A stretch of DNA of 64,000 bases, from contig JAJFUG010000029.1 in assembly GCA_021372515.1 (NCBI GenBank), positions 1 through 64,000 on the forward strand, read 5' to 3'. The notes beneath the pieces were generated by a model. It did no database searches. It saw only the letters and a list, made by a program, of their open reading frames with translations, and was not told where the DNA came from. The stretch is from a bacterium (GTDB taxonomy: Bacteria; Gemmatimonadota; Glassbacteria; GWA2-58-10). Below, piece by piece: positions 10,201 through 16,937 of this stretch. The position numbers and the translations under genes were made by a program. The first letter of the stretch is position 1; each line of letters opens with the position of its first letter.

Positions 10201-10377
10201 AACCTGTCTGACCTCAACCGCTCCCGGTTCCAGGCGGATTTCAACCAAGACGGTATCCTGACCTTGGACGAAGCCGCCAAGGGCGCCATGGCCTATGACA
10301 TGATGTTCGCGACCATGAACAAGAACCGCTGGGGCCTGGCCCGCCAGATCAGGCTTGGCGCCAGCTTCGACTTCTGA
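7201..10377 (+). CDS. TonB-dependent outer-membrane receptor, SusC-like without SusD (module 1)
   Basis: 1058 aa; the ATG follows GGAGG at 6 nt. A signal peptide ends near SLVAQ. A carboxypeptidase-like regulatory domain (about 30-115) carries DSDTGLPLAGAQV and ITNADGYYF-type motifs. The plug holds RGLRIRGGRVGEE and GGFQAEFGNAQSGIINIV. The 22-strand barrel fills the rest and ends in an aromatic strand (GASFDF). An unusual EF-hand loop, DFNQDGILTLDE, lies at residues 1013-1024, in the loop before the last strand. Members of this class import bulky ligands such as oligosaccharides with TonB energy. It is followed by the exoprotein and PorV-like genes in the same order as in two other modules. 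Confidence 0.95.
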   Translation: MQQTRTIRMAVMLVAFLLVSFAASLVAQLSTGKIEGYVRDSDTGLPLAGAQVTVNGTRLGNVTNADGYYFILNVPPGDRSLTVTHTGYQKTTIASNMILAGQTTTINFKISSTVIELEGITIEGEMEVLMPRDNTVSKQRMTSEQITEMPATKLEDLMVLEAGVQTGGSDALSRGLRIRGGRVGEEAMVIDGVTVRNYTANQFRDFHDIDRESGAWVWQQEVAGLGEDATPLDFSTGAVEEVDIITGGFQAEFGNAQSGIINIVTREGGATLDGHVRFTTDEQNPRTSDYGYNQLQVGIGGPIPIVPNLYFYGSGEIQGMADRQPTHADEGFRAVNQDFVNHLNAAVINDPDLNLKYTPFTLEEFHLARQSYGQRTGTNQSLFSPANPVRQPLNWLDRTLASGKITYSPVTNLKLISSLNFSRIQNSYPQKDNGNYFYDGVVTRDQLPYAPWQERWGNVDQIVIAQSYARRTRTSNLLAGFDWDFLKRASGSASLQFRYNNMRNQDINSATPKVNWERDTFMSWALHDVQFENEVYPNREWPFEAADKRRYFPDGETGWHRTWAVQTPFYQDDRSWLYFLTYRYLREQQDNFKGDLDIQLNRQNRAKLGMQYTKFTNRMFDIHAMHPTRDIQNEFAYSPDMLALYVQNRTDLGDFVLDYGLRYDAFRPKTNWGIRNGDQWGQDYSPKTISEFSPRFDVAFPVTDKAQMRFAYGVFTQLPSLSFIFNGENPGDLGYSRSDAFEAGVSYLASNDIVLDLVAYYRDVTGNVAEKEFFRDYWQYHSERRIRAYETGYTNRDNGNIKGVDLSLKKRFSNNFALNLYYTLQFSRTTGSQYGSTYNWANYLDPSTGETFTPPDELRPINGDQTHKISANFNYVFPEDFRGGSTLGLILKDVRVNPVFTLTSGEPLYSMGGQSIDYTWMTELDGKPIGGLNFFRGKWNTNLDLRLSKMFRLAGRKNLSFSCEIFNVLDRKVNYQYPRDYSYEDYADQTGGLVLDWNDPNLSDLNRSRFQADFNQDGILTLDEAAKGAMAYDMMFATMNKNRWGLARQIRLGASFDF

Positions 10378-10505
10378 GCGTGCTGTCGCAGGGGGGGCGG
10401 AGGCCCGCCCGGGCCCGGCCGGACCCGTTTGTCCGGCACAGGCGCACCCGGCACCGTATCTGAACGCTCCGAGGCTTTTCAATACGGATTTATCAGGAGA
10501 ACAAC

Positions 10506-13500
10506 GTGAACAAAAACATGAGACTGATCAGTCATCTGGTCCTGGCGGCGCTGCTCGCAGCTCTGGCCGGCCCCGCGTCCGCGGAATGGAAACAGATGAA
10601 GCGAGCGGAAGGCAACAACCTGGGGCTGGTTATCAGCGTAAACTCGGAAAATCCGCTCTACGCCGGGTTGTATTCGGTCACCAACCACACCTGGCAGATA
10701 CCCAAAGGCTCGGGCAACATGTTCGGCGGCGGCGGCCTGAGCTACAGCCCCAACGGGGTGGTTGATCTGGACGGCGACGGCGCCTGCGAGGATACGATGG
10801 TCGCCTGGGACCGCGGCTGCAGTTGCAAGGGCGGCGTCGGCAGCCTCGAGGCCAGGGACCTGGTAATCTCCCTGGCCGGCAGCGGCGAGATCATGCGGGA
10901 CGCGGTCAACCGGATCGAGAACAACCGTGTCTGGAGCTCGCTCGACGCCGATGACATGGCCGACTGGCCCGCTGAGTTCCGCCAGGGCCGTGTCGGCACC
11001 GGCGAGCCCATCACCTACGGCGCCGAGACGATCGTCGGGCGGTACACCGACGCGTTCCAGATCCAGTACGGAGTGCCGCTGGGCGCCTCGCTCGAGTACT
11101 CGTTCTATTTCCTGAATTTCGCCGAAAGCAACAACATGATGTACGGCAAGTGCTTCGTGCGCAACATGAGCGAGTTCATCCAGTACAACTCCAACCCCAA
11201 CATCTCCGACAAGGTGAAGACCTACGCTCCCAACGGCTTCACCTGGAACGAGATGACCATGACCTGGTCCGACTACGAAATGGCCTCGCCTCCGGGCGAG
11301 GACCAGGACGACGGCGGCTGGATCTACCATCCGGCCCTGGAGGCGGTGGGGATCGTGGACCAGGACGGGCTGGAGAGCAGTTTCACCCCCCAGGAAACCC
11401 CGATCTTCGTGCACAAAGTCCTGCGCCAGATGTCCCACAACGGCGAGACCATGACTTTCCGGAGCTTCTGCCCCAAGCTCTACACCCAGTACGGCGTGCG
11501 CCACGGGGTGGACGTGCTGGAGAGCGGCCGGACGTTCCACGACGCCTATGTCTGGCAGCTCGGCCAGGAAGCCTGGCCCGCCGATAAGATCAACCCCTGG
11601 ACCGGACGGCAGACAATCGCCGGCATCCCGGGCGTGATCGAGCCCACGGACGCGGCCTACAACACCTGGCTGTTCGGGCACGCCTACAACCTCTACAACT
11701 CGTACGCCGTGCTGCACGACATCGCCCCCCGCGACACGCTCAGCCTGGACTTTGTCTATGCTTTCGTGCCGGTGGAGCCGGGCAAGAGCTATGTCATGCC
11801 GAAGCTGATCGTTGAAAACATCGGCGACCCCGGCATGCAGCAGTACCTGGCCCCCTGCGAGGATTACCTCCACGTGGCCGAGGTCGTGCACGGCGGCAAC
11901 TACGTGCTTCCCGAGACCCCGACCCCGCCGCAGCTCACCATCGTCCCCGGCGACCGTCAGGTCACGATCACCTGGAGCGATGTCAACATCGACCAGACGG
12001 ATGCCTACTACTACTTCCTGCAGTCCCATCCCGAGCTGGACCCCGAGGGGGTCTACCGCGAGAAGGATTTCGAGGGCTTCCGCCTGTACCGCAACTTCGC
12101 CGGCCCGACCGAAACCCACGCCGAGCTGATCGACACCTGCAGTATCTCGCTGAACAACCTCCATTTCTTCTACGTGGACCGGATGGTCGATGACCTCGAA
12201 AAAGAGCGCATAACCAACGGGATGAAGGTCTGGTACGCCCTGGTCCCCTACGACAGGAACTACGATCCGGCCACCGGCGCCGAGATGAGCCTGCCCGGTC
12301 CCGGCAGCGGCAAGGCCTGGAACCGGCCCGGCAGCGGCCTGTATTCCGTGATCCCGCGCAGCAACGCCAGCAATTTTAAAGAGATGAGAATGGGAAAGGT
12401 CACTTTCAATTCCCACTCCCCGGCCGAGATTTTCCCGGGGACCTCCGCAGTCCTGACCGGAGACGGTGAGGGCCACCTGACACAGGCGCCGGTCTACATG
12501 GAGCCGGCAATGACTGACCTGAAACTGGTGCCCGTGCTGAGTGAGACGATCACCCAGGATATGACGCTGAACCTCAAGGTTGCCTCGGTCGGCTGGCAGC
12601 GCATATCCTGCGGCGAGTTCGCGGGCAGCACGGCCATGCTCAGCGTGGTCGAGAACGGCCAGGAGGGCTCTCCGGTGGGACCGCTGGCCAGTGTCAACAA
12701 CGCGGAGATGTCACTGACCGCGAGCGGCCCGATGACGGCGGACGGCTGGAAATACGCCCTGGAGATGACTTTCGGGCACCTCGATTTCGCCGATGGACCG
12801 AATAACATGTTCTACGACATCAATCTGGGCTCCTACGAAGGCGGCTCAGTCGATATCCTGCCGGGCGGCTGCGGAGAACGTGCTGTCGGCGGGTTCCCGG
12901 CCCTGGGCAATTTCATCGACAACGGCCGTTTCCGTATCACCTGGAAGGATGCCGGCAACGGACAGCTCACGCTGGATGTCTTCGACGAGACACACGGCGT
13001 GGCGGTGCCCTATGTCGAACACCCGGATGACGAGAACGGCCGCGGCTGGGGCTTCTGGACCGAGGACAACTTCGGCGGCACGATCGAGCCGGGCAGCGGC
13101 AACGGAATGCTTATCGACGAATGGATGGAAGATATTCCGCGTTCCGAGCGCAGCGCAAAGCAGTCGCAGACAATCCCCGCCGACAACCTGTCGAATTTCG
13201 CCATCTTTCTCGACGGGCTGCCCTGGGCCGCCCTCGATCTGGAGTCGATGCCCGCTCCGGGCACGGTCTGGGTGTTCGATGTCGCCTACGGCGAGTGGAA
13301 CTACGAGGGGACCGAGTTCACCCAGTACCCCGACCTGCCCACCCTCGGCGATTCCTGGAGCATCGAGGTCAAGGGCGCCTCGCTCAAACCCGAGGACGCC
13401 GATCTGACGAAGATCAAGGTCGTGCCCAACCCGTACCTGGCCAGCTCCTATCTCGACCTGTCGCCCAGCAGCCGACGGATCGAGTTCATCAACCTGCCGG

Positions 13501-13781
13501 ACCGCTGCAGTATTTCGATCTACACGCTGTCCGGCAACCTGGTCAACGTGCTCAACCATATCGGCGCGGACCGGAACGGCTGGGGCAGATATCAGGACTG
13601 GGATCGCCTGGACGCGCAGAGTCAACCGCGTCAGTACACCGGCTACGACAACCACAGCGGCACCGAAGCCTGGAACCTGAGGAACCGTTTCGGCCAGACC
13701 GTGGCCAGCGGCCTCTATTTCTTCCACGTGACCGACTCCCGCGGGAAGTCGTTTACCGGGAAATTCTACGTGGTCAACTGA
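10506..13781 (+). CDS. Large exoprotein with FN3-like segment and C-terminal FlgD/T9SS-like sorting domain (module 1)
   Basis: 1091 aa; GTG start behind AGGAGA at 5 nt. A signal peptide ends at ASA. The mature protein starts with a segment holding GNNLGL and PKGSGN, which recur in the two paralogues. A fibronectin-III-like segment begins near residue 475 (PGDRQVTITWSDVN) and is followed by the conserved EKDFEGFRLYRNF and GMKVWYALVPYDRNYD. The last 120 residues (from about 968) are a FlgD-Ig/T9SS type A sorting-like domain: KVVPNPYLASS, then ASGLYFFHVTD and a final KFYVVN. I do not recognise the central region, and no SusD similarity is apparent. It is most likely a surface glycan-binding partner of the receptor, which is inference from its place between receptor and PorV-like barrel. 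Confidence 0.8.
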   Translation: MNKNMRLISHLVLAALLAALAGPASAEWKQMKRAEGNNLGLVISVNSENPLYAGLYSVTNHTWQIPKGSGNMFGGGGLSYSPNGVVDLDGDGACEDTMVAWDRGCSCKGGVGSLEARDLVISLAGSGEIMRDAVNRIENNRVWSSLDADDMADWPAEFRQGRVGTGEPITYGAETIVGRYTDAFQIQYGVPLGASLEYSFYFLNFAESNNMMYGKCFVRNMSEFIQYNSNPNISDKVKTYAPNGFTWNEMTMTWSDYEMASPPGEDQDDGGWIYHPALEAVGIVDQDGLESSFTPQETPIFVHKVLRQMSHNGETMTFRSFCPKLYTQYGVRHGVDVLESGRTFHDAYVWQLGQEAWPADKINPWTGRQTIAGIPGVIEPTDAAYNTWLFGHAYNLYNSYAVLHDIAPRDTLSLDFVYAFVPVEPGKSYVMPKLIVENIGDPGMQQYLAPCEDYLHVAEVVHGGNYVLPETPTPPQLTIVPGDRQVTITWSDVNIDQTDAYYYFLQSHPELDPEGVYREKDFEGFRLYRNFAGPTETHAELIDTCSISLNNLHFFYVDRMVDDLEKERITNGMKVWYALVPYDRNYDPATGAEMSLPGPGSGKAWNRPGSGLYSVIPRSNASNFKEMRMGKVTFNSHSPAEIFPGTSAVLTGDGEGHLTQAPVYMEPAMTDLKLVPVLSETITQDMTLNLKVASVGWQRISCGEFAGSTAMLSVVENGQEGSPVGPLASVNNAEMSLTASGPMTADGWKYALEMTFGHLDFADGPNNMFYDINLGSYEGGSVDILPGGCGERAVGGFPALGNFIDNGRFRITWKDAGNGQLTLDVFDETHGVAVPYVEHPDDENGRGWGFWTEDNFGGTIEPGSGNGMLIDEWMEDIPRSERSAKQSQTIPADNLSNFAIFLDGLPWAALDLESMPAPGTVWVFDVAYGEWNYEGTEFTQYPDLPTLGDSWSIEVKGASLKPEDADLTKIKVVPNPYLASSYLDLSPSSRRIEFINLPDRCSISIYTLSGNLVNVLNHIGADRNGWGRYQDWDRLDAQSQPRQYTGYDNHSGTEAWNLRNRFGQTVASGLYFFHVTDSRGKSFTGKFYVVN

Positions 13782-13852
13782 CGCGAACCTGCGGCGCGGA
13801 TTGCCTTTCTGAATCGGGCGCTTATTCCAGGTGAAATAACGGAGGTAGAACA

Positions 13853-15064
13853 ATGTTAAGAAAATCTTCGCTGAATCTCATCCTGACAGCCTGCCTGGCG
13901 CTGTCGCTCCTGCCGGCGTCCGGCCGGGCGCAGGGCGTGTCGCGTCAGGAGTACAGCGGGCTGGATAAATACCCCACCCAGAACATCCCCGACCACTCCT
14001 CGTTCGTGGGGGTGCGGGCCGCGGAGTTCCTCGCCATCCCGGTCGGCTCCCGCGGCATCGCCATGGGCGGCGCCCTGACCGCCGTGACCGACGACATCAG
14101 CTCGATCTGGTGGAACCCGGCCGGCCTGGGCTTTCTGGGCAAACGTGAGGTCATGCTGTCCGTGATCGACTACACCCTGGACCTGACCTACAGTTGCGCG
14201 GCGTTCGCCGCCCCGATTGCCGACGGTCGGATCGTGGTGGGCGGGTTCGTCGGCTACCTGAACGTCCCGGAAATGGAGATCACCACGGTCTCCAACCCCG
14301 AGGGCACGGGTAACTTTTTCAGCGCCTATGATTTCCAGCTGGGCGGCTCGTTCGCCTACAACCTGTCGGACCGCTTCACCGCCGGGCTGAATGTCAAGTA
14401 CATCCACCAGGACGTGTTCAGCAACATCGGCGGGGACGCGTTCGCCATCGACGCCGGTGCGATCTACCACACCGAGTTCATGGAGCGCGAGGTGAAATTC
14501 GCCTTCTCCATCCAGAACCTGGGCACCAACATCACCATGGACGGGCCCAACCTTCTGCGCGAGGTCGGCGCCGAGGACCGCGGCGGCGTGGTGCCGGACG
14601 GTTACGGGGACTACACCTCCGACCCCTACTCGGTCGCGCGCCGCGGCACCCGTCAGATGTACTACCGGACCCACACCTACCGCCTGCCCACCGCGGTCAA
14701 GATCGCCCTGGGCTACAACCTCTACAGCTCGGAGCATGTCAACTGGCTCGCGGCCGGCGAGATCTGGCGCAACAGCAACATCCCGCTCAGCTACAGCACC
14801 GGCACGGAGCTGAATTACCTGTTCTCCAGCGCCACCTCCGCCGCGCTGCGCATGGGCTGGCAGGTCCAGACGGACGAGTTCGACGAGGGCAAGGATCAGT
14901 ACGGCTACGATTACTACCTCGATGACACTGCCTGGCGCGGGTTCAGTTTCGGCGGCGGGGTCAAGCGCGATTTCTCCGGCCGGGCGATCGATATCAGCTA
15001 CGCCTACCGGAACATGGGACGGCTGAGTTCGAACCATTACTTCACCGTGAAGTGCGGGTTCTGA
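13853..15064 (+). CDS. PorV/UPF0164-like outer-membrane beta-barrel protein (module 1)
   Basis: 403 aa; GGAGG is 7 nt before the ATG. A signal peptide (about 1-27) is followed by the motif SRQEYSGLDKY at the new N-terminus. The FadL-like PorV family signature follows: AAEFLAIPVGSRGIAMGGA, DDISSIWWNPAGLGFL and DAFAIDAGAIYHT. The barrel ends in an aromatic strand (FTVKCGF). In type IX secretion PorV is the outer-membrane shuttle that receives C-terminal-domain cargo. Here the gene lies 71 bp after such a cargo-like gene, and the pairing recurs three times in the window. A dedicated secretion or anchoring partner is therefore plausible, though not shown. Confidence 0.85.
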   Translation: MLRKSSLNLILTACLALSLLPASGRAQGVSRQEYSGLDKYPTQNIPDHSSFVGVRAAEFLAIPVGSRGIAMGGALTAVTDDISSIWWNPAGLGFLGKREVMLSVIDYTLDLTYSCAAFAAPIADGRIVVGGFVGYLNVPEMEITTVSNPEGTGNFFSAYDFQLGGSFAYNLSDRFTAGLNVKYIHQDVFSNIGGDAFAIDAGAIYHTEFMEREVKFAFSIQNLGTNITMDGPNLLREVGAEDRGGVVPDGYGDYTSDPYSVARRGTRQMYYRTHTYRLPTAVKIALGYNLYSSEHVNWLAAGEIWRNSNIPLSYSTGTELNYLFSSATSAALRMGWQVQTDEFDEGKDQYGYDYYLDDTAWRGFSFGGGVKRDFSGRAIDISYAYRNMGRLSSNHYFTVKCGF

Positions 15065-15108
15065 GCCTGAGCAAGGCTGTTTAGCCGACAGTGTGTCTTG
15101 AAAAAAGT

Positions 15109-15180
15109 CGGTTATCCTTCCCCGCTACGGTCCGGACCGCGGGCCCGGTTGGCGCGGTCCGGGCCGGGAAAGGATAACCG
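15109..15180 (+). other. Long imperfect hairpin between the PorV-like and GH28 genes
   Basis: The outer arms CGGTTATCCTT (15109-15119) and AAGGATAACCG (15170-15180) enclose an inner 13-bp helix (15129-15141 with 15153-15165), with a small internal bulge. There is no T-tract on the plus strand; six A precede it. It could be a processing, attenuation or mRNA-stability element dividing the outer-membrane genes from the hydrolase genes. Confidence 0.55.
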
Positions 15181-15225
15181 GCTGCCGTTCGGTGCATGGT
15201 TTGACTCCAGAGACGGGAGAGTTCG

Positions 15226-16776
15226 ATGCGAATTACATTGTTGAGCGTGGGTCTTGCCGTTTTATTCTGCGCGGGCGGTCCCGGCCGGGCCTCGGCGGTT
15301 CAGCCCGAGCAGTGCCGCCGGGCCGGGTACGATGTCACCGCTTTCGGCGCGCGGGGCGACAGCCTCACGCTCTGCACCCGGGCGATCCAGGCCGCGGTGG
15401 ACAGCGCCGCCGCGGCCGGGGGCGGTGCTGTCCGGTTCCCCCCGGGCCGCTACCTGAGCGGCACGATAGTCCTGAAAAGCCATGTCAGCCTGCACCTGGG
15501 TGAGGGCGCGGTGCTGCTCGGCAGCACCCGGACCGGGGATTACCCCAGGCATGTCCCGGCGTTCCGCTCCTACACGGACAACTACGTGACCCAGAGCCTG
15601 ATCTACGCCGAGGGCCAGCACGATATCGCAATCACCGGCCGGGGCACGCTCGACGGCCAGGGGGCGGCCTATCCCTGGGAGGAGTACCGCGACCGCCCGG
15701 ACGTGATCCGCATGGTCGACTGCCGCGACATCCTGATCGAGGGGATACATCTGCGCAACTCCGCGCTCTGGATGCAGCACTATCTGGCCTGCGACAACCT
15801 GCGTATCCAGGGGATCGAGGTCTACAACCACAGCACGTTCAACAACGACATGCTGGACATCGACTGCTGCCACAACGTGACGGTTTCCGACTGCCGCGGC
15901 GACTGCGATGACGACGGGATCACGCTCAAGAGCACCGCCGGCCGCGCCACCGAAAACGTGACCATCACGGGCTGCTTCGTCCGCGCCGGCTGCAACGCGA
16001 TCAAGCTGGGCACCGAGTCCAACGGCGGATTCAAAAATATCGTGATCAGCAACTGCGCCATCGACTCCTGGTTCGGCAAGCCGGGGTTCTACGGGATGCC
16101 GCTCGGCATCGCCGGGATCGCCCTGGAGATAGTGGACGGCGGCACGCTGGAGAACGTGACTGTCAGCAACATCAGCCTGCGCAATGTCTCTGTGCCCCTG
16201 TTCCTGCGCCTGGCCAACCGTGCCCGTCCGTTCAAGGACGGCATGGAAAAGCCCGGGATCGGCAGTTTCAGCAACGTGGTGATAAGCAACATTGTCGCCT
16301 CCTGCCTCGACGCCTCCGGCAGCTCGATCACCGGCCTGCCGGGCCACCCGATCCGTAACGTCACCTTGAGCAACATCCGGATCACAGCCCCAGGCGGCGG
16401 CACGCGCCAGGAGTTCCTTAAGCCCGTGCCCGAGCTGGAGAAGGACTATCCGGAGGCCACGATGTTCGGCAACCTGCCGGCCTGCGGTTTTTACTGCCGT
16501 CACGTGGAGGGCCTGCGGCTGCGGGATGTGGACATCCAGGTGGACAGCGCGGATGCCCGCCCGGCGATGGTGTTCGAGGACGTGGCGCGCCTGGAGCTGA
16601 ACGGGGTCGCCGAGAGCCGCCCTGGCCCCGGAGCCGAGGCGGCCCTGGTGCTCAGGGACGTGCGCGAGGCCACACTGGCGTTCTGCCGCAAGGCGGCCGC
16701 CTCGGCCCGGCTGTTTGTCTGCACCGGGGACAGCAGCGGAATCCGCACTTTCGGCAATGCCGATGCTGAGCGCTGA
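15226..16776 (+). CDS. Glycoside hydrolase family 28-like (polygalacturonase/rhamnogalacturonase type)
   Basis: 516 aa; GGGAGAG precedes the ATG and a signal peptide ends near ASA, so the enzyme is exported. The N-terminus has the pectinase entry motif DVTAFGARGD and GGGAVRFPPGRYLSGT. A right-handed beta-helix follows. The catalytic aspartates are in NDMLDID and DCDDDGITLKS. The classical GHG and RIK motifs are replaced by CNAIKLGTESNGGF, as in one GH28-like subgroup. It probably cleaves galacturonan or rhamnogalacturonan linkages outside the cytoplasm. It lies downstream of the receptor triplet and upstream of a GH36-like gene on the same strand, consistent with a pectin-directed locus; exact substrate uncertain. 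Confidence 0.85.
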   Translation: MRITLLSVGLAVLFCAGGPGRASAVQPEQCRRAGYDVTAFGARGDSLTLCTRAIQAAVDSAAAAGGGAVRFPPGRYLSGTIVLKSHVSLHLGEGAVLLGSTRTGDYPRHVPAFRSYTDNYVTQSLIYAEGQHDIAITGRGTLDGQGAAYPWEEYRDRPDVIRMVDCRDILIEGIHLRNSALWMQHYLACDNLRIQGIEVYNHSTFNNDMLDIDCCHNVTVSDCRGDCDDDGITLKSTAGRATENVTITGCFVRAGCNAIKLGTESNGGFKNIVISNCAIDSWFGKPGFYGMPLGIAGIALEIVDGGTLENVTVSNISLRNVSVPLFLRLANRARPFKDGMEKPGIGSFSNVVISNIVASCLDASGSSITGLPGHPIRNVTLSNIRITAPGGGTRQEFLKPVPELEKDYPEATMFGNLPACGFYCRHVEGLRLRDVDIQVDSADARPAMVFEDVARLELNGVAESRPGPGAEAALVLRDVREATLAFCRKAAASARLFVCTGDSSGIRTFGNADAER

Positions 16777-16937
16777 CACCGGAAAGCGCACCCCAGCCTC
16801 CGGAAGGGGCCGCTGTTCCGTGAAAGACGCCGGAGCAGGCAGACTTTTAGCCCACAATCTTTTAGTTTATATTCTGAATCGAGCCAGCCGCGAGAGCCGG
16901 TTCCAGGGTCAGCCGGGTAAGGTATAAGGGAAAAGAC

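Noticed and set aside
7258-10482. Very long open frame antisense to the module 1 receptor (similar ones lie opposite most large genes here)
   Set aside because: Low-complexity, Gly/Val/Asp/Arg/Leu-rich translation with no family match, no ribosome site, and mirrored behind every GC-rich gene; a codon-bias shadow.
10506-13781. SusD homologue downstream of the receptor
   Set aside because: The protein is twice the size of SusD, lacks TPR-like helical sequence and a lipobox, and ends in a FlgD/T9SS-like domain.
15150-15166. A GG-N10-GC sigma-54-like match before the GH28 gene
   Set aside because: The boxes read TGGCGC and GGGCC, far from consensus, and lie inside the GC-rich hairpin.
15109-15180. 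Rho-independent terminator on the plus strand
   Set aside because: No T-tract follows; the A-run precedes the hairpin, and genes continue on the same strand.
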